The notes beneath the pieces were generated by a model. That model had not been told where the DNA came from and searched no databases. It saw only the letters and a list, made by a program, of their open reading frames with translations. The translations under genes and the position numbers were made by a program. Positions 43,210 to 52,295 of a stretch of 64,000 nt of DNA are shown here, piece after piece. This DNA is from Mycobacterium vicinigordonae (GTDB taxonomy: Bacteria > Actinomycetota > Actinomycetes > Mycobacteriales > Mycobacteriaceae), in assembly GCF_013466425.1 (NCBI RefSeq), contig NZ_CP059165.1:1798001-1862000 (forward strand), in the 5' to 3' direction. Position 1 is the first letter of the stretch; the number at the start of each line of letters is the position of its first letter.

Positions 43210-44022
43210 ATGGAACGCTGGTTCTCATTCGGCTACCGTGGGCATGTGCAGGGATCTCTTCGGGACGCACTCAGAGGTGAGGGCCTGGTGCTGTGCCTGG
43301 CCTTGCTCAACTCGCGGACACCTGATGTCCCGGCTCTAGCGGCGGCATGTGGCTACGACGCCGTCTACGTTGACCTCGAACACACCTCGACATCGCTGGA
43401 AACGGCGGCAATGTTGTGCGCGAGCGCCATCGGCGCGGGTATCGCCGGGCTGGTGCGGGTGCCGTCGCACGATCCCAGCGTGATTGCCCGGGTTTTGGAC
43501 AACGGTGCCGTAGGAATCATTGTCCCCCATGTTGATTCAAAGGACGAGGCGCAGGCGGTAGTGGATGCGGCTCGGTTTCCACCCATCGGGCATCGGTCGA
43601 TTTCCGGGCCGAACATGGTGAGCGGTTATCACCCCAGACCGGCGACCGAGCTGACCGAGGTGCTAGAGCGACGCACCATTGTCACGGTAATGATCGAAAC
43701 ACCCCAAGCAGTCGAGGCGTGCGACTCCATCGCGGCGGTGGACGGCATCGACATGATTCTCCTCGGGCCGAGCGATCTGACCGCAGAGATGGGCATCCAC
43801 GGACAGTATGAGAATCAGCATTTCCACCGTGCAGTAGAATCTGTCGCAGCGGCTTGTCGTGAGCACGGCGTGGCGCTGGGCGTGGCGGGGATCAAATCCC
43901 TTGACCTGCTGAATCGCTTCGTAGGCTTAGGTCTGCGATTCATCTCGGCGGGTACCGACGTCGGCATGATGACGGAGGCGGCCACGGCTCGTGCGCGGGC
44001 CTTGCGTGCGCTCGAGACATAG
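43210..44022 (+). CDS. HpcH/HpaI-family aldolase
   Basis: A 270-aa TIM barrel with VDLEHTS near the start, GAVGIIVPHVDS, the metal-ligand Glu in VMIETPQAVEA and the metal Asp in LLGPSDLTAEMG. Family members split 2-keto-4-hydroxy acids into pyruvate plus an aldehyde, or act on citryl/malyl-CoA. The N-terminal 12 residues are weak, and GTG 43246 is a second possible start. It heads a four-gene operon with an oxygenase, a D-2-hydroxyacid dehydrogenase and a crotonase-fold protein. Confidence 0.9.
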   Translation: MERWFSFGYRGHVQGSLRDALRGEGLVLCLALLNSRTPDVPALAAACGYDAVYVDLEHTSTSLETAAMLCASAIGAGIAGLVRVPSHDPSVIARVLDNGAVGIIVPHVDSKDEAQAVVDAARFPPIGHRSISGPNMVSGYHPRPATELTEVLERRTIVTVMIETPQAVEACDSIAAVDGIDMILLGPSDLTAEMGIHGQYENQHFHRAVESVAAACREHGVALGVAGIKSLDLLNRFVGLGLRFISAGTDVGMMTEAATARARALRALET

Positions 44023-44067
44023 TGCTCGAGGCATCAACAGGGCCGCGCAACGACAACAGGAGGACCG

Positions 44068-45186
44068 ATGCCTACTGCGATCTACACCGACCAGGTCATC
44101 GACCCGATGGCATGGACCGGCGCCGACTTCACCAGCAAGGAGGACTTTGCCTTCGACCTGTCGACCCGCAATGTTGCTGCGCTGGAATCAATCCTGGCCA
44201 AGACCGCGAAAAAGGAGCGGGATGATATTTCTCCAGAGGACGCTCGGCACCCGGATCTAGACGGCGATCTGGCTCGGCTCTACTCCGACTTGATGTTCGG
44301 GAAGGGGCTGGCCTGCGTTCGTGGGTTTCCCGTCGAACAACACTCAATCGAGGATCTCGAACGCATTTACTGGGCGTTCTGCACACACCTCGGCTATCTG
44401 GTGTCGAACAACTCATTCGGGCACCGGATGGTGCGGGTTCAAGAGGAAATCCTGCCCGGGGGCATTCAACCCGCGCGCGGCACCAAATCCCGCGCCGAGT
44501 TGGCCATGCACAACGACGCCGCCGACATCCTGTCCCTGCTGTGCGTGTATCCGGCGGCGAAGGGCGGCGAGAGCCAATTCGCAAGTGGCCCCGCCGCGCA
44601 CAATCGGATCCTGGCCGAGCGTCCAGACCTGCTCGGAGTTCTCTACCAAGGGTTTCCACACCACAGGCGCAGTGAGCAGCCCGATGACCAGCCCGACGTC
44701 ACGCCCTACGACGTGCCCGTTTTCTCCCAGATCGACGGCCGAATCTGCATCAACTTCACCTACAGCAGCATCCTGCCCGCCATGCACACGCTGGGCCGCG
44801 AGTTCACCCCCGAGCAGGAGGAGGCAATCGGGCTGCTGCGCAATATCCTGGTGCAGCAGCAGGTGGAATTCCGCCTCGAATCAGGGGAAGCCGCGGTAGC
44901 CAACAACTTTGCAATGTGCCATTCGCGATCGGACTTCGTCAGCAGCAACGACCCCAAGAAGGCGCGCTGTTTCCTGCGGGCTTGGATGGAGGTGCCGCTA
45001 AAGGACCGCCGGCTTCCCATCGGTCGCGAGTACTTTCACATGGAAAACAAGGACCTGCGGCTCGGCTACGACGTCGTCGAGGGCCGCGACGGCGCGATTG
45101 CGCGCAACGATTACAAGAACGTCAACGCCGAACTCGCGGACATGTTCAAGGCGGCGCAAGCCAAACCTAGAGTCACCAACACGTGA
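44068..45186 (+). CDS. Fe(II)/2-oxoglutarate-dependent oxygenase (TauD/TfdA-like)
   Basis: 372 aa. The iron ligands are H148 and D150 in AMHNDAAD and H285 in AMCHSRSDF; the 2-oxoglutarate Arg is in CFLRAWMEV. It starts 45 bp after the aldolase and overlaps the next gene by 4 bp. TauD-like enzymes hydroxylate small acids, ethers or sulfonates, and some open rings or cleave side chains. The long N-terminal 50 residues are unusual for TauD itself. Confidence 0.85.
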   Translation: MPTAIYTDQVIDPMAWTGADFTSKEDFAFDLSTRNVAALESILAKTAKKERDDISPEDARHPDLDGDLARLYSDLMFGKGLACVRGFPVEQHSIEDLERIYWAFCTHLGYLVSNNSFGHRMVRVQEEILPGGIQPARGTKSRAELAMHNDAADILSLLCVYPAAKGGESQFASGPAAHNRILAERPDLLGVLYQGFPHHRRSEQPDDQPDVTPYDVPVFSQIDGRICINFTYSSILPAMHTLGREFTPEQEEAIGLLRNILVQQQVEFRLESGEAAVANNFAMCHSRSDFVSSNDPKKARCFLRAWMEVPLKDRRLPIGREYFHMENKDLRLGYDVVEGRDGAIARNDYKNVNAELADMFKAAQAKPRVTNT

Positions 45187-46271
45187 GCACCCGTCCGCGA
45201 CTGGTCTACGAGCGCTGGACCGATCCCGTGGCCGGCGACATCCTCGACGTCGGCGATGTCTGTGACATCGAAGTTGTCAAATTGGATCTGTCCGCCGCCG
45301 ACGAGAAGACTTGGGCAGCACTGGAAGCCGCTCACGGATATCAGGTTGCGACCCGAACCGATGTGGCCGGATACGACGGCGGCGCGCAATGGCTGGCCGG
45401 GTCTGCCCTCATAGGGCGCTGTCAGCGATTGCTCGCGGTGTGCTCGGCTGGTGCCGGCTACGACGTCATCGATGTGGATGCGTGTACGCGGGCCGGAATC
45501 GCGGTGTGCAACAACTCTGGCCCTGGCGCGGAGGCGGTCGCGGAGCACGCACTTGGCTTTATGCTCGACCTTGCCAAGAGGATCTCCGCCGCAGACCGGG
45601 CATTACGTGCCGGGACGCTGGGTGATCGGTTGGGTTTGCGGGGGAGCCAGCTGCTCGGCAAGACGCTCGGCGTCATCGGACTGGGGGCCATTGGAAGTCG
45701 CCTCGTTGAGCTGTGCGCTCCGTTCGGCATGGAAGTACTGGTCTTCGATCCCTATCTTGACGAAGTCAGCGCCGAGGCCCGTGGCGTGCAATTGGTGACA
45801 CTTGGCGAGCTCGTCGAGCGTTCGGACTTCGTCCAGGTGACTTGTCCGCTGACTGACGAAACCGAAGGGCTCATTGGTAGAGGCCAGTTCCGGGCGATGA
45901 AGCCGACTGCCTTTTTTATCACTACCGCGCGTGGACGTGTGCACGACGAGGCGGCATTGCTCGATGCACTTGTCAGCGGAACCATCGCGGGCGCGGGCAT
46001 CGATGTGTTCCATGAGGAGCCGCCCCGGCAGGATAATCCATTGCTAGGCCTGGAAAATGTGGTTGCGACTCCACATACCGCCGGTGTTACCGCGGAGGCC
46101 GCGCGTGATATCGCTGTCGCCACCGCCACGCAGTGGCAGACGATCTTCGGCGGAGGGATGCCACCGCGTCTGCTGAATCCAGATGTATGGCCCCGCTACT
46201 GCGAAAGATTCACCAACACCTTCGGGTTTCGTCCCAGCGCTATCACCGTTTACCAGAAGGGAAGCCGGTGA
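45183..46271 (+). CDS. D-isomer-specific 2-hydroxyacid dehydrogenase
   Basis: A 362-aa dehydrogenase of the D-lactate/phosphoglycerate type. NAD fold GVIGLGAIGSRL, and catalytic Arg in TTARGRV, Glu in GIDVFHEEPP and His in ATPHTAG. GTG 45183 overlaps the oxygenase stop (GTGA). It interconverts a 2-keto acid and a D-2-hydroxy acid, which fits a neighbouring aldolase that makes or uses keto acids. Confidence 0.92.
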   Translation: MSTRPRLVYERWTDPVAGDILDVGDVCDIEVVKLDLSAADEKTWAALEAAHGYQVATRTDVAGYDGGAQWLAGSALIGRCQRLLAVCSAGAGYDVIDVDACTRAGIAVCNNSGPGAEAVAEHALGFMLDLAKRISAADRALRAGTLGDRLGLRGSQLLGKTLGVIGLGAIGSRLVELCAPFGMEVLVFDPYLDEVSAEARGVQLVTLGELVERSDFVQVTCPLTDETEGLIGRGQFRAMKPTAFFITTARGRVHDEAALLDALVSGTIAGAGIDVFHEEPPRQDNPLLGLENVVATPHTAGVTAEAARDIAVATATQWQTIFGGGMPPRLLNPDVWPRYCERFTNTFGFRPSAITVYQKGSR

Positions 46272-47092
46272 CGGATTACGACACGATCGAAGTAGAAGTC
46301 AAGGGTCACACCGCATGTGTGAGGCTGAACCGACCGCAGGTTCTCAATGCGATTAACGACGAGATGATTGCCGAACTGGCCGTGGCGTACGCAGAAATTG
46401 AATACTCACAAGATATCTGGACGGTCATCATCACCGGTGCCGGCCGGGCACTGTGTGTCGGAGCTGACGTCAATAAGGCCGCGGAGCACGACATGGAGAA
46501 CGCCGCCGGCATCGACAATCAGGGCGATCCCATCCTCAGCTCCCTTCGGCAGTGGGACGCACCCCAGGAGGCCACCCCACCGTGGCTGCAGATGACCAAG
46601 CCAATCATCTGTGCGGTCAACGGTATCGCTTGCGGGGCAGGGATGGACCTAGTGACCACCGCAGACATCACGATCGCGTCCGAGCGAGCAACATTGATGG
46701 ACCCGCACGTCAGCATCGGAGTTACGTCCGGGCGCGAGGGCGTCAGGTTGGCTCGGCTCCTTCCGCTGCCTGTGGCGATGCGGCTGATCTTGATGGGAAA
46801 ACACGAAACCCTCGACGCGCAGCGCGCCTACGACCTGGGGCTTTTCACCGAAGTGGTCGCCCACGACACGCTCATGGACCGAGCGTGGGAGATCGCTGAG
46901 ATTGTGAATTCCAATGCGCCGCTGGCGGTTCGGGGATCCCGCATGGCAGTCCGGAAGGGGCTGACGTTGCCCATCTACGAGGCGGAATTGCTGGCTGAGA
47001 ACTACCGCATGAAAGTCGCCCTGACGAAGGATGCTATCGAGGGGCCGCGGGCCTTCCTGGAAAAGCGTAAGCCGGAGTGGAAGGCGCTCTGA
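46268..47092 (+). CDS. crotonase-fold protein (enoyl-CoA hydratase-like)
   Basis: 274 aa: LCVGADVNKA and AVNGIACGAGMDLVTTADI form the CoA site; the two catalytic positions read Asp (GAGMD) and His (MDPHVSIG) instead of Glu. It has the same DPHVSIG variant as 33326 and 34123. GTG 46268 overlaps the dehydrogenase stop. Last gene of the operon that starts at 43210. Confidence 0.88.
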   Translation: MTDYDTIEVEVKGHTACVRLNRPQVLNAINDEMIAELAVAYAEIEYSQDIWTVIITGAGRALCVGADVNKAAEHDMENAAGIDNQGDPILSSLRQWDAPQEATPPWLQMTKPIICAVNGIACGAGMDLVTTADITIASERATLMDPHVSIGVTSGREGVRLARLLPLPVAMRLILMGKHETLDAQRAYDLGLFTEVVAHDTLMDRAWEIAEIVNSNAPLAVRGSRMAVRKGLTLPIYEAELLAENYRMKVALTKDAIEGPRAFLEKRKPEWKAL

Positions 47093-47111
47093 CCCCGGCG
47101 CGGCTCGCTGG

Positions 47112-48299
47112 CTAGACGAGGCCGAAGAATCGTTTCGCGTTGGTGGACAACACCTTGCGCTTGGTCTCTTCATCCAAGCCCTCCGTTGCCTGGTTGGCGA
47201 CTTCGAGGCTTTTGGGCCAGTTCGTGTCGTTGTGCGGATAGTCCGTCTCGAACATGAGCTGGTCCGGCCCGACCAGGTCGAGGATGCGGAAGGCCACCGG
47301 GTCGCCGAACGTAGAGAAGTAAACCCGGCCATGCACCTGGCTGCTCGGCGGCTCAGTCAGCAGCGGATGAATCCCGCCCCACGCGCGGCGGTCCTGCCAA
47401 ACCTCGTCGACCCGCTGCAGGTAATAGGGAATCCAACCCGCCTGGGCCTCGGCGAATGCAATCTTGAGCTTGGGAAACTGAATGAGCTTGGCGGAGAACA
47501 GCCAGTCGACTAAGGCAATAGTGCAGTTGACCGCCATCAGCGCGCTGGTCACGACGTGCGGTGAGTCGGGGGAGGACTTCGTAAGAGAAGAACTCGAGCC
47601 GATGTGCAGCATTATGCCCACCTGGTTCTGTTCGCAGGCCGCAAAGAACGGATCCCAGTAGCCACTGTGGATTGACGGAAGATCCAGGCGAGAGGGTAGT
47701 TCCGAGAAGCACACTGCGCGCATGCCCTTGGCCGCGACGCGCTCGACCTCCTTGGCGGCAAGTTCGACATCCCACAACGGGATGATGCCGAGCGGGATCA
47801 GCCGGCCGTTCGAGCTGCCACCCCACTCATCGATCTGGAAGTCGTTATAGGCCTGCACGCAGAGCATCGCGAGTTCTTTGTCTTTGCCGTACAAGAAGCG
47901 CTGTCCGCAAAAGCGGACGAGGGTGTTGGGAAAACAAGCTGAGGCCTCGATGCCGGCGATATCCATGTCGGCGAGCCGGTCAGCGGGACGGAAACAACCG
48001 GGCCGCATCTCGTCATAGGTGATCGGGTCGGTAGTGAGCTCGTCGAGCTCATATCCGGCGGCCGCGCTGATGAGAGGGATGGGAATGATGGCGTCCTCGT
48101 AGTGCCAGATGTCCGCGTCACGACCCTCCCTATCCTCGATGAACGCGACGTCGGAAGTGACCGTCGGATCCATCCGGCCGCGGGTGCGAACGATCCGCGG
48201 TCCCGTGTCTCGATAACGCTCGGGCAGCCGACTGGTCCACAGATCGGCAGGCTCCACCAGGTGGTCATCCGGCGAGACGATCAGGATGTCTGCACTCAA
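47112..48299 (-). CDS. amidohydrolase-2 family metal enzyme
   Basis: A 395-aa TIM barrel with ILIVSPDDHLVEP at the start (D-x-H type metal ligands), GIMLHIGSS, and MFETDYPHNDTNWP. It starts at TTG 48299, with AAGGAG 7 nt upstream and immediate similarity to the enzyme at 58721 (VDDHTVEP, DYPHSDSSWP). The frame extending to 48938 covers promoter DNA and the regulator remnant. An ACMSD-like decarboxylase or hydrolase role is likely; substrate unknown. Confidence 0.85.
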   Translation of the reverse strand: MSADILIVSPDDHLVEPADLWTSRLPERYRDTGPRIVRTRGRMDPTVTSDVAFIEDREGRDADIWHYEDAIIPIPLISAAAGYELDELTTDPITYDEMRPGCFRPADRLADMDIAGIEASACFPNTLVRFCGQRFLYGKDKELAMLCVQAYNDFQIDEWGGSSNGRLIPLGIIPLWDVELAAKEVERVAAKGMRAVCFSELPSRLDLPSIHSGYWDPFFAACEQNQVGIMLHIGSSSSLTKSSPDSPHVVTSALMAVNCTIALVDWLFSAKLIQFPKLKIAFAEAQAGWIPYYLQRVDEVWQDRRAWGGIHPLLTEPPSSQVHGRVYFSTFGDPVAFRILDLVGPDQLMFETDYPHNDTNWPKSLEVANQATEGLDEETKRKVLSTNAKRFFGLV

Positions 48300-48354
48300 A
48301 GCGGTACTCCTTCGGAGGTGTATTCGGTTTCGCCTGCAGTACATGGCTCGAAAC

Positions 48355-48370
48355 GAGAATGACCGTTTCC
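48355..48370. promoter_or_regulatory. GAGAAT-type operator
   Basis: GAGAAT-GACC-GTTTCC, one mismatch from the motif. It also forms a longer-spaced repeat GAAAC...GTTTC (48350-48369). It lies 55 bp upstream of the amidohydrolase start and 140 bp before the regulator pseudogene. Confidence 0.5.
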
Positions 48371-48513
48371 AGGCTACCGCATTGGTGCGATTCGACACGT
48401 CGCGGGGATCGATGATTGCTGACGGAAAGCAGCACTTGCGCAGCGTGACAATCAACATATACGTGTAGGTAGATCGCCCATTTCTGCCCGGTGAGGCGTA
48501 TTGTTCGCGCATT

Positions 48514-49238
48514 ATGGGTACAAAAGTGCCTGCCGATCCCGACTTCGCAACCGGCTTGGAGACCGTCGATACCGAGGATGGGTTGCCCGGTACGTGGCAG
48601 CAGCGCACTATCGACCGGCGCCTGAGCGCAGCGAGAGCCCGGGCCCTGGCCCGCAGTTCGCGGTTTCTAGCTAGCGCGCTGGAGTTGGTGGAGGAGTAGG
48701 GTAAGGCTGACTTCACGAGCCAGGCGCTGATCGACAGGTCGAAAGTCAGTTCACCGAAAGCATCCGGCAAGAGGTGGCCAGCGCAGAGGGTCCGATGGAA
48801 CAGCTTGAAGCATTTTGCCGAGGCGTGCTGTCTCGCGCAGAGTCGTCGGAAGCTGTCGGCGGACGGGTCATGACAATCTGTAACCTGAGCCTGGCGATCG
48901 AGCGACCGGCCGATTTCGCCAAGGTGTGGGAACCACACCTTATGCCGCTGACGAAGATCATCACCTCGTGCACCCAGGCCGGGATGGTGCGCACGAACCT
49001 AACCCCGGCCCAGCTGACCACTGCACTGAATACCACGCTCACCGCGCTGGCACAGATCGGGTTTTTTCATCTGGGCGGCAAGGGATCCACGCTGACTGAG
49101 GACCAGCTGTGGTCGTGGTGCAAACAGGCCGTCTCGCCGCCCGTTGCCGACATCGGGAAGTCGATGGACTCCCGGCCTGCCCGCAAGGCAGCACCCCGCG
49201 CAACTTCGACTCGCCGGGTCACGAAGCTAACGGGGTAG
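48514..49238 (+). pseudogene. TetR-family regulator, inactivated
   Basis: The N-terminal part (TWQQRTIDRRLSAARARALARSSRFLASALELVEE) runs into a TAG stop at 48697-48699. The same frame continues as GKADFTSQALIDRSKV, the first half of a TetR helix-turn-helix. At about 48748 the frame shifts and the recognition helix and following helix (about 20 residues) are missing. The ligand domain then continues in the new frame as FTESIRQEVASAEGPMEQLEAF to 49238. A stop, a deletion and a frameshift make a functional DNA-binding protein impossible. Its 3' end overlaps the convergent dehydrogenase by 12 bp. Confidence 0.87.
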
Positions 49239-50399
49239 CCCGAGCCCACGCTGCGCGATGATGGTGCGCTGCACCTCACTGGTGCCCGCGTAGATCGTGG
49301 TGCCCAACGAGAACCGCAATGAGTGCTCGAAGCGGCCATGCTCGGGCGCGGTCGGTTCGAGGTAGCTCCGCAGACCTTGCGCGCCAACGAGTTCCACCAT
49401 GTCCTGACTGGCGCGCTCCAGGGCCTCGGTGCTGAATACTTTGGACATGGGTCCTTCCGCGATTGGTGTATCGCCTTGCTCGAGCATCCAGACGCACCGC
49501 CGCTGCAGAAGCATCGACACCTCTGTCTCCATCGCGACCCGTGCGAGCCGGCGACGTACGTCAGTCCTCTGTATGGGGAGCGGACCATTGTCCGACAGCG
49601 TTGTCGTCGCCCAGTGCTCGGCATGGTGTAGCAGCCGGATCAGGTGCGGCCCCCAACCCGAGGCGTGTTCGTCCTGCAGGGAGAGTCCGAGCACTTGCCA
49701 GCCGCCGTCGACTTCGCCGATCCGCCATTCATCGCCGATGCGGACGTCACTGTAGAAGGTGATGTTGGTGCGCTCCCCGGACAGCGTCCACACCGCTTGT
49801 GCTTCAAAGCCTTCGGAGTCACAAGGCACGAGGAACATTGTCAGCCCTTGGTGTTTCGGCTTATCAGGATTCGTGCGCGCAAGTAGGAACACAAAGTCTG
49901 CGATGTGGCCGTTAGTGGTGAACATCTTGGAGCCGTTGATCAACCAATCTGCGTTCTGTCCGCAGCCAACCCGGACGGCTCTGGTGGCAGCCGCCGCGAC
50001 ATCCGACCCGCACTCTGGTTCGGTAAAGCCGAGGGCAATGGTGATATCGCCGTTCAGTGCGCCCGCTAGGATCCGATCCTTCAATGTCGGTGTGCCGATT
50101 TCGCGGATGATCGACGCCACCATCCTGGTCGTCTCGGATAGGTACATCGGTGCGTCAAAGCGCATGAGTTCTTCTTTGAGTACCTGGTGGTCCCAGGCAC
50201 TGCGGCTCTGTCCGCCGAGTTCGAAGGGCCAGGTGGGAGCGAAGTAGCCCTTTTCGACCAGGCCTCTGGCGAATTCGTGGTCGTGTGCGACCCCGCTGCG
50301 ATAGATGCGTTCCTCGAATTCCGGAGTCACGACGGACCGTAGGTGGGCACGGACGGCGTCGCGGTAAGCCTCGGTGTCAGGGTGGAGCCGAAAGTGCAT
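49227..50399 (-). CDS. acyl-CoA dehydrogenase, large-subunit type
   Basis: A 390-aa FadE: FAPTWPFELGG, GFTEPECGSDVAAAATRAV, INGSKMFTTNGHIADF and IYAGTSEVQRTIIAQRGLGLPR, with Ala at the usual catalytic Glu position. ATG 50399 is preferred; GTG 50423 is an alternative. It is divergent from the small-subunit gene at 50485, so the two probably make one heteromeric enzyme from one control region. Confidence 0.92.
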   Translation of the reverse strand: MHFRLHPDTEAYRDAVRAHLRSVVTPEFEERIYRSGVAHDHEFARGLVEKGYFAPTWPFELGGQSRSAWDHQVLKEELMRFDAPMYLSETTRMVASIIREIGTPTLKDRILAGALNGDITIALGFTEPECGSDVAAAATRAVRVGCGQNADWLINGSKMFTTNGHIADFVFLLARTNPDKPKHQGLTMFLVPCDSEGFEAQAVWTLSGERTNITFYSDVRIGDEWRIGEVDGGWQVLGLSLQDEHASGWGPHLIRLLHHAEHWATTTLSDNGPLPIQRTDVRRRLARVAMETEVSMLLQRRCVWMLEQGDTPIAEGPMSKVFSTEALERASQDMVELVGAQGLRSYLEPTAPEHGRFEHSLRFSLGTTIYAGTSEVQRTIIAQRGLGLPR

Positions 50400-50484
50400 G
50401 TCTACGCGCCAATCTGTAATCACACCCGCTGGGCCGGTGCGGCGATAATGCTAATCTCAAATCTGAGAGTAACCATATCCGCAT

Positions 50485-51522
50485 GTGACGGGACTGACTA
50501 TCGTGGATCTTAGCCTTACGGACGAGCAGCGACAGTTGGTGGATTCCTTCACCGCTTTGTTGGCGCGTGAGTCGACCTCCGAGCGTGTTCGGGCGGCTGA
50601 GCCGTCGGGTTTCGATCTGAAGTTGTGGAAAGCATTGCAAGACGTCGGGACGGTGGAGATGGCGGTCGCCGAGACCTTCGGCGGCTGGGGGGCATCGGAA
50701 CTCGAGCTTGCCCTGGTCGCTGAACAGTTTGGCCGTGTGACCGCCTCCGCTCCCGTCATCGAGGCACAGGTCGCGGTGCGATTACTAGCGGAGTCCGGTG
50801 TGGCGGGTGCGGAACTGTTGAAGGCGGTCCTCGCCGGCGACCAATTGGTGACGTTTGCGCCACGCGCCGGGTGCGGTAGGCGGCTGGAGTTGGTCCCCGC
50901 CGGTGCGGTAGCAGACCACGTGATCGCCCTTGCGGAGCGGCGGTTGTTAGCGGTGCCGATCGGGGCGAACCGGACTTCGGTAGCAAACCTCGCCTCGTTA
51001 CCGTTGGCGGATATCGAGATTGGGAATGACTCCATCGTTCTTGCCGACGGTGTGCGGGCGGACGCTCTGTTCTCCGGCGCGGTGGACCTGTGGCTTGTGC
51101 TGATCGCCGCCGCGTTGTCGGGCGCAGCCTGCAAGGCCGTCGAGCTCGGGGTCGACTACGCCAAACAGCGCCGCGCCTTCGGGGCCCCCATCGGCTCTTT
51201 CCAGGCTGTATCCCATCCGCTGGCCGATAGCGCAACAGCCGTCGACGGCGCACGGCTGCTCGGGCTGAAGGCGGCGTGCGCATATGTCGATGAGCCTGAA
51301 CGTGTTCGCGAACTAGCCGCGATGGCCTTCACTTTCGCCTACGAGACTGCGCGCGATGCCACCCGACGCAGCCTGCACATCCACGGTGGATACGGATTCG
51401 GCATGGAAGGCGACATCCAGCTGTACTACCGGCGGGTGCGCGGCTGGGCAATGGTTTTCGGCGAACCTGCCGCCGCGTTGGACCGGGTGGCCGATGCGCG
51501 TTATGGTCCAGTGAATTGGTAG
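50485..51522 (+). CDS. acyl-CoA dehydrogenase, small-subunit type
   Basis: A 345-aa diverged FadE with LSLTDEQRQLVDSF, AKQRRAFGAPIGSFQAVSHPLAD and IHGGYGFGMEGDIQLYYRRVRGW. GTG 50485. The 85-bp gap to the divergent large-subunit gene contains GATAAT-GCT-AATCTC (50443-50457 region) and TCTCA-AATC-TGAGA, which look like degenerate forms of the cluster motif. Confidence 0.9.
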   Translation: MTGLTIVDLSLTDEQRQLVDSFTALLARESTSERVRAAEPSGFDLKLWKALQDVGTVEMAVAETFGGWGASELELALVAEQFGRVTASAPVIEAQVAVRLLAESGVAGAELLKAVLAGDQLVTFAPRAGCGRRLELVPAGAVADHVIALAERRLLAVPIGANRTSVANLASLPLADIEIGNDSIVLADGVRADALFSGAVDLWLVLIAAALSGAACKAVELGVDYAKQRRAFGAPIGSFQAVSHPLADSATAVDGARLLGLKAACAYVDEPERVRELAAMAFTFAYETARDATRRSLHIHGGYGFGMEGDIQLYYRRVRGWAMVFGEPAAALDRVADARYGPVNW

Positions 51523-51719
51523 TCCCCGCGCAACCCTGGACATCGGACCGAACCTGGTCTTTCACGGCAAGGACAACCGAGGGTGCGGTCCGCCAGCCCC
51601 CTGTTCCTCGCCCGCGGTAGGCAGCTTGTCCTCGCGAATCTGCGCCCAGTGGGAGTGATTCAGTTGGTGTAGACCGTGTGTCGTCTCGATGGGATTGACG
51701 ATGCTGGCACGATCGTCTT

Positions 51720-52133
51720 GTGCTTCGCCGCTTTGTGTTGCGAGATCAGGTCCCCGACATCCTGCGCGATGTGATCCTGGACGTTCAATGGGATGCGAGC
51801 ATGTTGCATGCTCTGTCTGGTTTGACTGAGGTCAAGATATCCGTCAATGAGCTTGCGTGGCACCTGGGTTTGCCGTTCTGGTCGGATAACGGAGTGCCGT
51901 TTCAGGTGTGCCCGCGCGATGTGCGTGCGGACCCGGATCGCTATCACGACCAGTGGGCGCGGACCTTGGCCAGCGATTTGAGTTTTCCGTTACATGCCCG
52001 AGTGGATGAGGGGGGCAGGGTCGTCATCTTGGACGGAGTCCACCGGCTGCTGAAAGCCACGGTGTTTGACGAAGAGCTGATGAACGTTCGGTTGGTCAGC
52101 GACGAGGACCTCTACGCAATCTGCGCGAGATAG
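51720..52133 (+). CDS. small ParB/sulfiredoxin-like protein
   Basis: A 137-aa protein with HARVDEGGRVVILDGVHRLLKA, the G-x-H-R core of the ParB/sulfiredoxin nuclease-like fold. No helix-turn-helix is present, so it is not a partition protein. GTG 51720 follows an in-frame TGA at 51696; no strong ribosome site is seen. It stands alone between the catabolic region and the DUF1906 gene. Stand-alone ParB-like domains are found in defence and modification systems, but nothing here points to one. Confidence 0.6.
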   Translation: MLRRFVLRDQVPDILRDVILDVQWDASMLHALSGLTEVKISVNELAWHLGLPFWSDNGVPFQVCPRDVRADPDRYHDQWARTLASDLSFPLHARVDEGGRVVILDGVHRLLKATVFDEELMNVRLVSDEDLYAICAR

Positions 52134-52295
52134 GTATCGGCCGCTGGCGTGAGTCTCGGGGACGACGTCTCTGGTGGCTCGACGACTGCGGCCCCTGCAG
52201 AGCGCCACACTTGTCGCAATCGGCAGTGCGATTGTCGTTTGCTGATGGATTGCTTCGATTGGGAGCGACAGCTGTCTGCCCGGGTGTTCGCCCGC

